Positions 36,701 through 47,028 of a stretch of DNA of 64,000 nt are shown in pieces. The notes under the pieces are model-generated. The model saw only the letters and a program-made list of their open reading frames with translations, was not told the DNA's origin and searched no databases. How positions within the stretch are numbered: position 1 is the stretch's first letter; the number at the start of each line of letters is the position of its first letter. Position numbers and translations under genes: made by a program. Source of the DNA: Gammaproteobacteria bacterium (GTDB lineage: Bacteria; Pseudomonadota; Gammaproteobacteria; SZUA-152); assembly GCA_021647705.1 (NCBI GenBank), contig JAKIUF010000020.1:1-64000 (forward strand). The letters are read 5' to 3'.

Positions 36701-36788
36701 ATGTCGCCCCCTAATATGACGAGTAGCAATGGGTAAGTTTCCAAGGGTTTTCCCTTCTGGCTCCTCGATACCGTTTTCTTAATACTAG

Positions 36789-37871
<1,083 letters not shown>

Positions 37872-37971
37872 ATTGTCCGCAGGACGGAAGGCACTTTACT
37901 CTTTGATATTACCCTGGGTTTTGTTAACAGGCAGCAGACCAATGTCATGTAAGTTAACAAAAACAGTGTAC

Positions 37972-38050
37972 TGTAGGTTGGTGGTGAGCTTGCGAACCCC
38001 AACGTTATGCACTGGTCTGTTGGGGTTCGCAAGCTCACCACCAACCTACA
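37972..38050. repeat. Perfect 32-bp inverted REP pair upstream of gspL
   Basis: TGTAGGTTGGTGGTGAGCTT... (37972-38003) and its exact reverse complement (38019-38050) flank a 15-base loop, GTTATGCACTGGTCT. Each arm starts (T)GTAGG and can itself fold weakly (GTTGG...CCAAC), as REP units do. The set is therefore a two-unit BIME of a type different from the GGTGGAAC and GTGGGCAC kinds elsewhere in this window. No single mismatch suggests a recent origin or gene conversion. The obgE-gspL gap contains nothing else clear. Confidence 0.85.
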
Positions 38051-38132
38051 CCAAGTAGAGGTTTTGGCTTGACTTAATGGCATTGGACAGTCAATTTAAA
38101 ATAAATGGAATATGACATCGTGAAATACAATC

Positions 38133-39440
38133 GTGCGTAAACAGCTCTTCATTCAACTCTTTGAACAGCAGACAGGGCACGTCAGTGAGGGTGGTGAAGC
38201 GGCTGTGTTGCCTGCCAGTTGGGTGCTGCGTGATGACCAGCGACCCGCTGGTGCGTTGTTTCACGGTAATCTGCAAGAGGCTGCTGCGCAGGCTGCCGGG
38301 GCACGGGTCAGTGTGCTGGTGCCTGGTGTTGATGTGGTGCTGGCACAAGTCGAGCTGCCCGCGATGAAGGCACAACGTCTGGCCAGAGCCGTGCCTTTTG
38401 CACTGGAAGAGCAGTTGGCCGGGGATGTGGATGACTTGCATGTGGCCATTGGTCAGCGTGATGCACAAGGCCGGGTGGCGAATGCCGTGGTCTCGCGTCA
38501 GCGACTGGATGACTGGTTGGAACAGCTCAAAGCTGTTGGCTTGCAAGCTGATGTGATGACACCTGAAATGTTCGGTCTCCAGTGGGAGGTCGAGGATGCA
38601 CCGGGATACAATCGTTGGTCTATGCTCATCGACGGACGGCTTGGTTTGCTGCGCACCGGCGCGCAAACCGGGCTGGCTTTTGAGACGGAGAGTCTGCTGC
38701 CTGTGTTGCAGGCCTGTGTCGATGATGCGGGTGACACGCCACCAGCGAGTTTGCAGTTAACCGTTTGCGGGGATGATGCCTTTGCTGATTCTGACGAATA
38801 TCGTGTGCTGTCTGCATCGTGCGCTGAGCAGGGTATCGAATTATCGTTAGAGACAAAAAATGAAGTGCGCAGCGTGATGTTGGCGCAGGGTTTTGATGAG
38901 CAGCGTGCTATTAATCTGTTGCAGGGTGATTACAGTCGTAAGCAACAATTGGAGAAACTGCTACGACCGTGGCGTCCGGCGTTGATGCTGGGTGGGTTGT
39001 GGTTGTTGTTGCAAGCGGGGGTGTTTGTAATGGAGTACAACCGTCTGGCAACGCAGGACAGTGAATTGAAAGAACAGATCGAAACGGTATACCGTGAAGC
39101 TTTTCCAGAGTCGCGTAATATCGTGAATCCCAAAGTACAAATGCAACGGGGTCTGGAAAAATTGCGAGGTAGTGGGGGGCAAAGTGACGGCTTGCTGGCA
39201 CTCCTGGCACAAGCAGGAGCAGTGCTGAAAGACACCCCAGGGGCTTCGTTGCGCACTTTGCGTTTTAAGGGCAGCAAACTGGATGTGGATGTGAATATGC
39301 CAGACCTGCAAAGCCTGGATAAACTGAAGCAGCGTCTGAGCGAGGAAGCCAAGCTCAACGTTGAAATTGTTTCCGCCTCATCGCGTGATGGCAAAGTGGA
39401 AAGCCGCCTGTCACTGCAAACGGCCGGAGGTGGTCAATGA
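38133..39440 (+). CDS. gspL: Type II secretion assembly protein GspL
   Basis: Bitopic inner-membrane protein whose cytoplasmic actin-like domain recruits the GspE ATPase. 435 residues: N-terminal ASKHA-like region including the GspL block RLARAVPFALEEQLAGDVDD, a membrane span near residues 281-300 (LMLGGLWLLLQAGVFVM), then a periplasmic ferredoxin-like domain. The start is a GTG at 38133 with no convincing ribosome site. It overlaps gspM by four bases. The core gsp genes C to K are not in the window. Confidence 0.9.
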   Translation: MRKQLFIQLFEQQTGHVSEGGEAAVLPASWVLRDDQRPAGALFHGNLQEAAAQAAGARVSVLVPGVDVVLAQVELPAMKAQRLARAVPFALEEQLAGDVDDLHVAIGQRDAQGRVANAVVSRQRLDDWLEQLKAVGLQADVMTPEMFGLQWEVEDAPGYNRWSMLIDGRLGLLRTGAQTGLAFETESLLPVLQACVDDAGDTPPASLQLTVCGDDAFADSDEYRVLSASCAEQGIELSLETKNEVRSVMLAQGFDEQRAINLLQGDYSRKQQLEKLLRPWRPALMLGGLWLLLQAGVFVMEYNRLATQDSELKEQIETVYREAFPESRNIVNPKVQMQRGLEKLRGSGGQSDGLLALLAQAGAVLKDTPGASLRTLRFKGSKLDVDVNMPDLQSLDKLKQRLSEEAKLNVEIVSASSRDGKVESRLSLQTAGGGQ

Positions 39441-39925
39441 AGGCTTGGTTTAGTGGTCTCGAAGTCAATGAACGTCGTATGCTGATTGTTGGTGGCGGGC
39501 TATTACTGGTTATGTTGTTGTACATCGGTATCTGGGAGCCATTGACCAACAAAGTTGAAACGCTACGGGTCAGCACCGCCGAACAGACCGCCCTGCTGAC
39601 TTGGATGCGTAGCACAGCGCAAGAAGTCAAACAATTGCGTGGTCGCGGAAGTCAGCAGATTAAACCTGCCAGCGGTCAATCATTATTGACTCTGGTGGAT
39701 CGTACTGCCAAATCAGGCCGTTTGGGTACTGCACTCAAACGTGTGCAGCCTGATGGCAGCGAAAAAGTCGGTGTGTGGTTGGAGGCAGCAAATTTTGATG
39801 ACCTGGTGCGTTGGCTTGCTGTGCTGGAAACCCGCCATAGTGTGCGTGTGGTGAGTAGCGTGTTTCAGTCGTTGGAAACCTCTGGACGTGTGGATGCGCG
39901 ACTGGTTTTTACAACGGGTGTTTGA
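39437..39925 (+). CDS. gspM: Type II secretion assembly protein GspM
   Basis: Small bitopic partner of GspL. 162 residues: a short head, a span near residues 17-36 (MLIVGGGLLLVMLLYIGIWE), then a periplasmic region with the family-typical block SLLTLVDRTAKSGRLGTALK and WLEAANFDDLVRWLAVLE. The ATG overlaps the gspL stop (ATGA). Identity rests on position after gspL, topology and these blocks. Confidence 0.87.
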   Translation: MKAWFSGLEVNERRMLIVGGGLLLVMLLYIGIWEPLTNKVETLRVSTAEQTALLTWMRSTAQEVKQLRGRGSQQIKPASGQSLLTLVDRTAKSGRLGTALKRVQPDGSEKVGVWLEAANFDDLVRWLAVLETRHSVRVVSSVFQSLETSGRVDARLVFTTGV

Positions 39926-40021
39926 GTTGTCCCTAAATCCTGTAGGTGATCGCATTCACTCAGCACATCAACAGTCGGCACTTCCCGTCCAATATTTGAC
40001 TTTGAGTACGATGTTCTGGTT

Positions 40022-40840
40022 ATGAAATTGATTACCCGTTTTCAATATTTACCCCTGCTGGCATTCGGCCTGTTGGCCTATTTTGTGGCGCTGGTGCTCA
40101 GTTTTCCCGCCGAGCGAGCCTATTCACACTGGCAGGCGAGTGAAAATGCCCCCAATAATATTGCTTTGTCCGGCATTAGCGGCAGTGTCTGGTCTGGTAA
40201 AGCCGCCATGGCAATGATTCAGGGGCAGCCGTTGGAAAAAGTGGAATGGTCACTGCGGCCCTGGTCATTGTTATTGGGTCAGGTAGGCTTGAATTGGGGT
40301 TTTCAGCTACCTCCCGAAAATGAAAAAAAAGCTCAAGGTGGTTACGGAAAGGGTAGCACGGCACTGGGGCTGGATGGCAGTGTGGCTTTTTCAACACTGG
40401 AAGCACGCTTGCCGGCCAAAGTGGTTGCCCGTGTTGCCAAGGCGGATGCCTTGCGGCCCACGGGGTCGGTGGGGCTGAATCTGTATGATGTGCTATGGGA
40501 TGGACAAAATCTGCGCTCGGTAGAGGGGAAAATAGTCTGGAATGGTGCGGGTATCAGTCTGCTCAAGCCCATTTCGCTGGGTGATCAGGCGATCGTACTT
40601 GAAACCAGTGATGATGGCGTAAAGGGTGTGCTGAGTGATGGCGGTGGCCCGTTGTCTTTGGACGGACTACTGACCTTGAGCCCTGAAGGCCAATACGAAT
40701 TCAGCGGCAGCCTTGCTGCACGCAATGCACCAGATCTCGAAAGAGCGTTGAGTTCCCTGGGTAGGCCCGGTGTAGACGGCCGGATCAAACTCAAGCGCTC
40801 GGGCAGTCTGGCGAGTCTGGGTTTGGCAGCAGGAGGGTAG
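40022..40840 (+). CDS. gspN: Type II secretion protein GspN
   Basis: 272 residues with one N-terminal membrane span (LPLLAFGLLAYFVALVLSFP) and a beta-rich periplasmic part. Recognised by ISGSVWSGKAAMAMIQGQPL, KVEWSLRPWSLLLGQ and the final GRIKLKRSGSLASLGL, typical of GspN. The role of GspN is poorly defined and it is dispensable in several systems. A gap of 96 bases follows gspM. The set L-M-N without C-K implies the rest of the secreton is encoded elsewhere. Confidence 0.85.
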   Translation: MKLITRFQYLPLLAFGLLAYFVALVLSFPAERAYSHWQASENAPNNIALSGISGSVWSGKAAMAMIQGQPLEKVEWSLRPWSLLLGQVGLNWGFQLPPENEKKAQGGYGKGSTALGLDGSVAFSTLEARLPAKVVARVAKADALRPTGSVGLNLYDVLWDGQNLRSVEGKIVWNGAGISLLKPISLGDQAIVLETSDDGVKGVLSDGGGPLSLDGLLTLSPEGQYEFSGSLAARNAPDLERALSSLGRPGVDGRIKLKRSGSLASLGLAAGG

Positions 40841-40975
40841 TTTTTGGTGCGCCGCCCAATTCACAATATGCTAATATTAGCTTTGTTTTTTAGCGCTTTC
40901 TGACAGCGCGCCGGGTCTGTTTTTTTGGGTCCTGTCCGCACATTGATGTCAATCACTACACACACTGGAGTTTTC

Positions 40976-42229
40976 ATGAGTTTCGATAAAATCACTGTCC
41001 CTGCTGGCAAAAAAATTACCGTTAACGCCGACAATAGCCTGAATGTGCCTAACCGACCGGTAGTGCCCTTCATTGAAGGGGACGGTATTGGCGTGGACGT
41101 GACCCCGGCGATGAAAACGGTGGTGGATGCGGCGGTGAATAAGGCTTACGGCGGAGATAAGTCTATTGCGTGGATGGAAGTGTTTGCGGGCGAGAAAGCC
41201 AATAATCTTTATGGCGGTGATGTGTGGCTGCCGGAGGAAACCTTGCAGGCGGTGAAGGACTATGTAGTTTCCATTAAGGGGCCGTTGACCACACCCGTAG
41301 GCGGCGGCATTCGTTCGCTGAACGTGGCGCTACGCCAGCAACTGGATTTGTATGTGTGCTTGCGTCCGGTGCGCTATTACGAGGGGACGCCCAGCCCACT
41401 GAAACAGCCGGAGCTGACCGATATGGTCATTTTCCGTGAAAATTCCGAGGATATTTACGCCGGTATCGAATATGCCGAGGGTACGCCTGAGGTGAAAAAA
41501 CTCATCGATTTCCTGCAAAATGAAATGGGGGCCACTAAAATTCGTTTTCCAGAGTGTTCGGGTATTGGTATTAAACCCGTATCCCGTGATGGTACCCAGC
41601 GCTTGGTGCGCAAGGCCATTCAGTACACTATTGACAATGATCGAGCCTCGTTGACCCTGGTGCATAAAGGTAACATCATGAAGTTTACCGAGGGTGCCTT
41701 TAAGGAATGGGGTTACGAATTGGCCAAGTCTGAATTCGGTGCGGAGGAAATAGATGGCGGGCCGTGGTGCAGCTTCAAAAACCCCAATACCGGTAAAGAA
41801 ATTGTGGTTAAGGATGTGATTGCCGATGCCTTTTTACAACAAATTTTGTTGCGTCCAGCGGAATACGATGTGATTGCCACGCTGAACCTCAACGGCGATT
41901 ATGTGTCCGATGCCCTGGCGGCTCAGGTGGGAGGTATCGGTATTGCTCCGGGGGCGAATCTTTCGGATACCGTGGCAATGTTTGAGGCCACTCATGGTAC
42001 GGCACCCAAGTATGCTGGTAAGGATCAGGTAAATCCTGGTTCGCTGATTCTTTCTGCGGAAATGATGTTGCGTCATATGGGCTGGCTTGAAGCGGCTGAC
42101 TTGATCATCAAGGGAGTGTCTGGTGCGATCCAGGCTGGGACGGTGACTTACGATTTGGAGCGCCTGATGAGTGGCGCGACACTGGTGAGCTGTTCCGGTT
42201 TTGCTGATGCAGTCGTGGAAAACATGTAA
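40976..42229 (+). CDS. icd: NADP-dependent isocitrate dehydrogenase
   Basis: TCA-cycle enzyme turning isocitrate to 2-oxoglutarate. 417 residues, very close to the E. coli homodimeric enzyme. Visible are [16 protein letters not shown], the serine loop [19 protein letters not shown] (the serine phosphorylated by AceK in enterics), [35 protein letters not shown] and [17 protein letters not shown]. The NADP-selecting region [16 protein letters not shown] is present. The ATG follows CTGGAG at 40965-40970. It is next to clpS, as in Pseudomonas. Confidence 0.97.
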   Translation: MSFDKITVPAGKKITVNADNSLNVPNRPVVPFIEGDGIGVDVTPAMKTVVDAAVNKAYGGDKSIAWMEVFAGEKANNLYGGDVWLPEETLQAVKDYVVSIKGPLTTPVGGGIRSLNVALRQQLDLYVCLRPVRYYEGTPSPLKQPELTDMVIFRENSEDIYAGIEYAEGTPEVKKLIDFLQNEMGATKIRFPECSGIGIKPVSRDGTQRLVRKAIQYTIDNDRASLTLVHKGNIMKFTEGAFKEWGYELAKSEFGAEEIDGGPWCSFKNPNTGKEIVVKDVIADAFLQQILLRPAEYDVIATLNLNGDYVSDALAAQVGGIGIAPGANLSDTVAMFEATHGTAPKYAGKDQVNPGSLILSAEMMLRHMGWLEAADLIIKGVSGAIQAGTVTYDLERLMSGATLVSCSGFADAVVENM

Positions 42230-42329
42230 CGGGTCCCGTTGTTAAATGGGTGTTGAGGGCTTGTTTTAAAGTATTTTTGCCCTCATGTTGGGGGAAGGGT
42301 TATTTTTTGCCTGAGCTGGAATTGAGTCT

Positions 42330-42650
42330 ATGGGAAACAAGGAAATACATCGTGACGATGGCCTGGCAGTACAGGAATCACGTCCAAAACTGAAAAAGCC
42401 TCCTATGTATCAGGTGGTGTTGATGAATGACGATTTTACGCCGATGGAATTTGTGGTGCTGGTGCTGGAGCGATTTTTTTCCAAAGATCGTGCCCAGGCC
42501 ACGCGCATCATGTTACAGGTACATACCAACGGCAAAGGGCTGTGCGGTGTCTTCGTGCGAGAGATCGCCGAAACCAAAGTCGCGCAGGTTAATGAGTATG
42601 CGCGCAGCAATAACCACCCCCTTCTGTGCGAGATGGAACAAGCCGGTTAA
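42330..42650 (+). CDS. clpS: ClpAP adaptor ClpS
   Basis: Adaptor that recognises N-degrons (Leu, Phe, Tyr, Trp) and delivers them to ClpAP. 106 residues: a flexible acidic/basic N-terminal arm, then the folded domain with [18 protein letters not shown] (the NDD substrate pocket), [12 protein letters not shown] with the pocket His, and [20 protein letters not shown]. It lies 80 bases upstream of clpA. Bpt and Aat, which create the N-degrons, are encoded 4 kb away. Confidence 0.97.
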   Translation: MGNKEIHRDDGLAVQESRPKLKKPPMYQVVLMNDDFTPMEFVVLVLERFFSKDRAQATRIMLQVHTNGKGLCGVFVREIAETKVAQVNEYARSNNHPLLCEMEQAG

Positions 42651-42730
42651 AATGGCCCTAAAGTGAGCCTGATTTAGACCGAAGAGAGAGGTAGGGCTAT
42701 ATTCCCCCACCCGAAAATTTGAGGTAGCTT

Positions 42731-44998
42731 ATGTTAAGCCACGAACTGGAAGTAACCCTCAATCTCGCTTTTAAAGAAGCGCGTGATCTGCGTCATGAGT
42801 TTATGACGGTTGAGCACCTGCTGCTTGCCTTGATTGATAACCCCACCAGCAATAGCGCCTTGCAGGCCTGCGGCGCTGATATTGACGAGCTGAAACGCGA
42901 CCTCACTGAATTTTTACACGAGACTACGCCATTATTGCCAGAAGGTGATGAACGCGAAATTCAACCAACATTGGGTTTTCAGCGAGTGTTGCAACGCGCG
43001 GTTTTTCAGGTGCAATCCTCGGGAAGCAAGGAAGTGACCGGGGCTAATGTGCTGGTGGCCATTTATAGCGAGCAGGAGTCCCAGGCTGTTTATTTTCTCA
43101 GCAAGCAAAATGTCGCGCGACTCGACGTGGTGAATTACATTGCCCATGGTATTTCTAAAATCGACGAGGGTGATACCGAATCACTTTCTGGTCCCGATGA
43201 TGAGCATGATGGTGAAGCGCCCGCTAAAAGCCCGCTGGAAAACTATGCGACTAACTTGAATCAGCTAGCCGTACAGGGAAAAATTGATCCGCTGATCGGC
43301 CGTAAGGATGAAATTCAACGTACCTTGCAGGTTCTGTGTCGTCGTCGCAAAAATAATCCGCTGTTTGTGGGTGAAGCGGGTGTGGGTAAAACGGCCTTGG
43401 CGGAAGGTCTGGCCAAACAGATCGTCGATGGTGAAGTGCCGGAAATACTGGCCAATGGCGTTATTTATTCGCTGGATTTGGGGGCGCTGCTGGCAGGCAC
43501 CAAATACCGGGGTGATTTTGAAAAACGCCTGAAAGCGGTGTTGGCACAATTGAAAAAAGAAGAAGGTGCCATTCTCTTCATTGACGAGATTCATACCATT
43601 ATCGGTGCCGGTGCTGCTTCCGGGGGTGCCATGGATGCCTCAAACCTGATCAAGCCGGTATTGGCCTCGGGTGAGTTGAAATGTATTGGTTCTACGACCT
43701 ATCAGGAATATCGTGGCATCTTCGAAAAAGATCGTGCTCTGGCACGTCGTTTTCAGAAAATTGATTTACCTGAGCCTTCCATGGAAGAAACCGTACAGAT
43801 TCTCGAAGGGCTTAAATCCCGTTTTGAAGCGCATCATGAAGTACGCTTTACACATCAAGCGTTGCGCACGGCTTCAGAGTTGGCGACACGCTATATTAAT
43901 GAGCGTCATCTGCCTGATAAGGCCATTGATGTTATTGACGAAGCCGGTGCTATTCAACGTTTAAACCCACCGTCCAGACGCAAAAAAACCGTGGGTGTGA
44001 AGGATATTGAAGCAGTGGTGGCGAAAATGGCACGCATTCCACCCAAGCAAGTTTCCAGTTCAGATAAAGAAGGTTTGCGTAATCTGGATCGCGATCTCAA
44101 ACTGGTGGTCTACGGACAAAATGATGCTGTGGACACACTCGCAGCGGCTATCAAAATGTCGCGTGCAGGCTTGGGTACTGAAGACAAGCCCATCGGCAGT
44201 TTTCTGTTTGCCGGGCCTACCGGTGTGGGTAAAACGGAAGTCACCCGCCAGTTGGCGAAAATCATGGGCATCGAACTGCTTCGTTTTGATATGTCCGAAT
44301 ACATGGAGCGACACACTGTGTCACGGCTCATTGGTGCGCCTCCCGGTTATGTGGGGTTTGATCAGGGTGGTCTGTTGACGGAAGAAATTAACAAACACCC
44401 TCACTCGGTGGTGTTGCTGGACGAAATCGAAAAAGCGCATCCAGATGTGTTTAATCTGTTATTGCAGGTGATGGATCACGGCTCGCTGACCGATACCAAC
44501 GGTCGCAAGGCAGATTTTCGTAACGTGATCCTGATCATGACCACCAACGCCGGAGCTGATGCCATGAGTCGGCCGAGTATTGGTTTTACTCAGCAGGATC
44601 ATTCCACGGATAGTCTGGAAGCCATCAAACGCACATTTACGCCGGAGTTCCGCAACAGGCTGGACGCAGTCATTCCTTTCAAACCGCTGGATCACGTGAC
44701 TATTTCACATGTGGTCGATAAATTCTTGTTTGAACTGGAAACCCAGCTGGAAGATAAAAAAGTGGAACTGGTGGTGGATTCTGCCGCGCGTGTCTGGTTG
44801 GCCGAAAATGGTTACGACGAAAAAATGGGTGCCCGGCCTATGGCCCGGGTGATTCAGGAGCGGATCAAAAAGCCGCTGGCCGAAGAGTTGTTATTTGGTC
44901 GTTTGGCCAATGGCGGTTTGGTCAAGGTCTCGACCGACGAAAAAGGTCTGACCTTCACTATTAACGAAGACGAGTCTGTTACCGAAGAGGTGTTGTAA
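42731..44998 (+). CDS. clpA: ClpAP protease ATPase subunit ClpA
   Basis: Double-AAA+ unfoldase of ClpAP. 755 residues: N-domain that docks ClpS ([20 protein letters not shown]), a linker, D1 with Walker [19 protein letters not shown]2 with [14 protein letters not shown]. The ClpP-docking loop reads SIGFTQQ, i.e. IGF rather than the IGL of E. coli ClpA; both forms are known to bind ClpP. The ATG follows GAGGTAG at 42721-42727. No terminator was seen after it; infA follows on the opposite strand. Confidence 0.97.
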   Translation: MLSHELEVTLNLAFKEARDLRHEFMTVEHLLLALIDNPTSNSALQACGADIDELKRDLTEFLHETTPLLPEGDEREIQPTLGFQRVLQRAVFQVQSSGSKEVTGANVLVAIYSEQESQAVYFLSKQNVARLDVVNYIAHGISKIDEGDTESLSGPDDEHDGEAPAKSPLENYATNLNQLAVQGKIDPLIGRKDEIQRTLQVLCRRRKNNPLFVGEAGVGKTALAEGLAKQIVDGEVPEILANGVIYSLDLGALLAGTKYRGDFEKRLKAVLAQLKKEEGAILFIDEIHTIIGAGAASGGAMDASNLIKPVLASGELKCIGSTTYQEYRGIFEKDRALARRFQKIDLPEPSMEETVQILEGLKSRFEAHHEVRFTHQALRTASELATRYINERHLPDKAIDVIDEAGAIQRLNPPSRRKKTVGVKDIEAVVAKMARIPPKQVSSSDKEGLRNLDRDLKLVVYGQNDAVDTLAAAIKMSRAGLGTEDKPIGSFLFAGPTGVGKTEVTRQLAKIMGIELLRFDMSEYMERHTVSRLIGAPPGYVGFDQGGLLTEEINKHPHSVVLLDEIEKAHPDVFNLLLQVMDHGSLTDTNGRKADFRNVILIMTTNAGADAMSRPSIGFTQQDHSTDSLEAIKRTFTPEFRNRLDAVIPFKPLDHVTISHVVDKFLFELETQLEDKKVELVVDSAARVWLAENGYDEKMGARPMARVIQERIKKPLAEELLFGRLANGGLVKVSTDEKGLTFTINEDESVTEEVL

Positions 44999-45069
44999 AG
45001 CAGTTTAGGGACATCGTTTTGTGTGCGCCCCTTACTGCTCGAATCTCTGTGGCTTTGTTGACGCGGGGT

Positions 45070-45288
45070 TTAACGGGCGCGGAAAGTGATGCGGCCCTTG
45101 GATAAGTCATAAGGAGTCAGCTGTACAGTGACCTTGTCGCCAGTGAGAATGCGGATATAGTGCTTACGCATTTTTCCGGAGATGTGTGCAGTGACTACGT
45201 GACCGTTCTCCAGCTCCACGCGGAACATGGTATTGGGTAAGGTCTCCGTTACCGTGCCTTCCATTTCAATGCTTTCTTCTTTTGCCAT
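45070..45288 (-). CDS. infA: Translation initiation factor IF-1
   Basis: 72-residue OB-fold protein blocking the ribosomal A site during initiation. [40 protein letters not shown] and KGRITFRAR are almost identical to the gammaproteobacterial family. Convergent with clpA. Between bpt and clpA, as in E. coli and Pseudomonas relatives. Confidence 0.98.
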   Translation of the reverse strand: MAKEESIEMEGTVTETLPNTMFRVELENGHVVTAHISGKMRKHYIRILTGDKVTVQLTPYDLSKGRITFRAR

Positions 45289-45425
45289 TTTTGTTGCAAT
45301 ACTCTTGATGATCTTACGGGTTGAGTCGATGGATTAGGGGGCAGATGCCGAGGTGCGTCAAATCCACGCGGCATAATGCCCTAAAACGGGCCAAGTTTCA
45401 AAAATAAACGCGGTAAGCGGGGCAT

Positions 45426-45459
45426 AAAAAAAACAGAGGCCATATTGCCTCTGTTTTTT
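45426..45459 (-). terminator. Bidirectional-looking terminator after the 78-residue gene
   Basis: AAAACAGAGGC-CATATT-GCCTCTGTTTT, a perfect 11-bp stem with A- and T-runs on both sides, 23 bases past the stop of the reverse-strand 78-residue gene. It marks that gene as its own transcript end, upstream of infA. Confidence 0.92.
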
Positions 45460-45481
45460 GTTTACCTTTTATCTCTGCCGT

Positions 45482-45718
45482 TCAGGAATTAACGGCTTGT
45501 TTCCAGGGCTCGGAGAACCAAGCTACCGACGGGTGGACAGCGTCTTGCGAAATGACCAGCTCCATACCTAGCAGGGAGGTGACGGCTTCGAAGTCGTTGG
45601 GATTGTCCAGCTGTTGTTTCAGGCATTCAAGGTGGGCGTAATTCATGTGTAGAGTATTCGGACTGTATCCGTGTTCTTTTTCAAACTGCTGGCTGACGTT
45701 ATAGATAAAACTCAACAT
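45482..45718 (-). CDS. Small conserved-looking hypothetical protein
   Basis: 78 residues, no recognised domain. It starts MLSFIYNVSQQFEKEHGYSP and contains LHMNYAHLECLKQQLDNPND, then LLGMELVISQDAVHPSVAWF. Predicted soluble, mixed helix and strand. It looks real because it has AAAAAGGGGCA just upstream of its ATG (reverse strand) and ends at a strong terminator. It sits between infA and the bpt-aat pair on the same strand. I do not recall a function for this family. Confidence 0.75.
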   Translation of the reverse strand: MLSFIYNVSQQFEKEHGYSPNTLHMNYAHLECLKQQLDNPNDFEAVTSLLGMELVISQDAVHPSVAWFSEPWKQAVNS

Positions 45719-45921
45719 GATGTGCCCCTTTTTGTTTAAGGAACCGCTACGACTAGCCCCGGTTTTATTGGCCTCTGCGTCAGTAAAAAAGGTGTTTTCA
45801 CGCAGCGGTTGCTCTTACTTGGGGTTATCGTCCAGCATAGAAATCGCTGAATAGTTTATTTGTGTCGAGGATTTAAGGCGGGGGAGGGGGGTATGGTCAT
45901 CAGGCTAAACCGGGTCGCCGG

Positions 45922-45951
45922 GTAGGGTGGAACAAGCGCAGCGGTTCCACC
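45922..45951 (+). repeat. REP-like hairpin, GGTGGAAC type, forward unit
   Basis: GTAGG then GGTGGAAC-AAGCGCAGCG-GTTCCACC. Pairs with the reverse unit at 46117-46146 to make a widely spaced inverted pair. The remainder of 45719-45921 has a 10-base exact match of opposite sense around CGCTG (no clear element) and no gene. Confidence 0.75.
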
Positions 45952-45988
45952 AAGCGGGATAAGGGACATACTCAAGGTCCAACCTAAA

Positions 45989-46108
45989 TCAATCATCGAA
46001 ATCTATCTTGACTCGCCGTTTGCCAATGAGTCGTTGTTGTATGAGGGCTTTTTTATTCTGTTTCAGTTTTTTTGTTAGCGGCATAGAGGCGATTTGTTGT
46101 TTCTTCAT
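45989..46108 (-). CDS. 39-residue basic ORF between two REP units
   Basis: An open frame too short for routine calling: MKKQQIASMPLTKKLKQNKK then ALIQQRLIGKRRVKIDFDD. Eleven Lys and three Arg; no recognised domain. It lies wholly between the inverted REP units and runs on the strand of bpt. Ribosome-site support is weak (CAGG). It could be the cargo of a REP-bounded cassette, the end of a decayed gene, or chance; I lean to the last two. Confidence 0.22.
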   Translation of the reverse strand: MKKQQIASMPLTKKLKQNKKALIQQRLIGKRRVKIDFDD

Positions 46109-46116
46109 AGCCTGCT

Positions 46117-46146
46117 GGTGGAACCGCTGCGCTTGTTTCACCCTAC
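46117..46146 (-). repeat. REP-like hairpin, GGTGGAAC type, reverse unit
   Basis: Reverse complement reads GTAGGGTGAAACAAGCGCAG then CGGTTCCACC, one base different from the forward unit in the stem. The intervening 165 bases carry the small basic ORF. Bases 46147-46254, downstream of bpt, show no terminator or gene. Confidence 0.72.
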
Positions 46147-46254
46147 GGGGGGGTACTCTGAATAGAAAACAAAAAAATCGATAAACACCGTAATTCTACC
46201 TGCTTTCCAGGTAGAGCTTAGCCTGATGACTATGGAGAGAAAGGGAGAGGAGGG

Positions 46255-47028
46255 TTATGAGGAAGGCAGAATTTGTGATTTGTCATAACGCTGCCAGCAT
46301 CCCTTCTGGAAGAGTTCGATAGGCCGGTATTCCTGTTTATACAACATTTTCTGACAATCACCTATCCAGTAACCGAGAAATAACCAGGGTAGTTGTCGGC
46401 GTCGGGCTTCCGCTATTTGCCACAGTAGGGTGTAGCGCCCGAGGCTGATGCTGGAAAAGTCCGGATCAAAAAAAGTGTACACCGAGGACAGGCCACGAGT
46501 GAGCACATCCTGCACGGCGACAGCGATGAGTTGGTCCTCCCAGCGGAATTGCACAAATTCGGTGTGTGACCAATCACAACTGAGAAATTCCAGATATTTT
46601 TCTGGGCTGGGGTTGTCCATGCTGCCACCAGCGTGACGGTGGCTGATGTATTTCTGGTACAGCACGAAAGCCTCATCATCAAAAACAGCTTCCCCGATGT
46701 TGATGGAAAAACCCACCGCTCTGTTCAGTGTGCGGCGCTGATTGCGATTGGGCTGAAAAGATGCCACTGGCACTCGCGTCGGCACACAAGCCTGGCAGGC
46801 AGGGCAATGTGGGGTGTAGACGTGGCTGCCGCTACGACGAAAACCGATTTCTGCCAGCGCACTATAGGCGCTGACATCCATGGCTGCTTCGGGGTCGGCA
46901 AACACGGTGACTGCCGATTGTCCATTGAGATAAGCACAGTCATGTGCGGTGCTGGCAAAAAAGGTCAGACCAGCTGGAGGTTGAGGAGGTGATAGCGGAG
47001 CTGTTTGAGCGGGTTTATCGGCGTTCAT
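46255..47028 (-). CDS. bpt: Aspartate/glutamate leucyltransferase Bpt
   Basis: Puts leucine from Leu-tRNA on proteins starting with Asp or Glu, making primary N-degrons for ClpS. 257 residues. N-terminal cysteine motif CPACQACVPTRVPVASF, the RNQRRTLNRA block, YQKYISHRHAGGSM, DVLTRGLSSVYTFFDP, and the C-terminal WLFLGYWIGDCQKMLYKQEY RPIELF segment are all family-specific. Older annotations call it ate or arginyltransferase; the bacterial enzyme uses leucine. The ATG overlaps the aat stop by four bases, so aat-bpt is a coupled pair. Confidence 0.95.
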   Translation of the reverse strand: MNADKPAQTAPLSPPQPPAGLTFFASTAHDCAYLNGQSAVTVFADPEAAMDVSAYSALAEIGFRRSGSHVYTPHCPACQACVPTRVPVASFQPNRNQRRTLNRAVGFSINIGEAVFDDEAFVLYQKYISHRHAGGSMDNPSPEKYLEFLSCDWSHTEFVQFRWEDQLIAVAVQDVLTRGLSSVYTFFDPDFSSISLGRYTLLWQIAEARRRQLPWLFLGYWIGDCQKMLYKQEYRPIELFQKGCWQRYDKSQILPSS

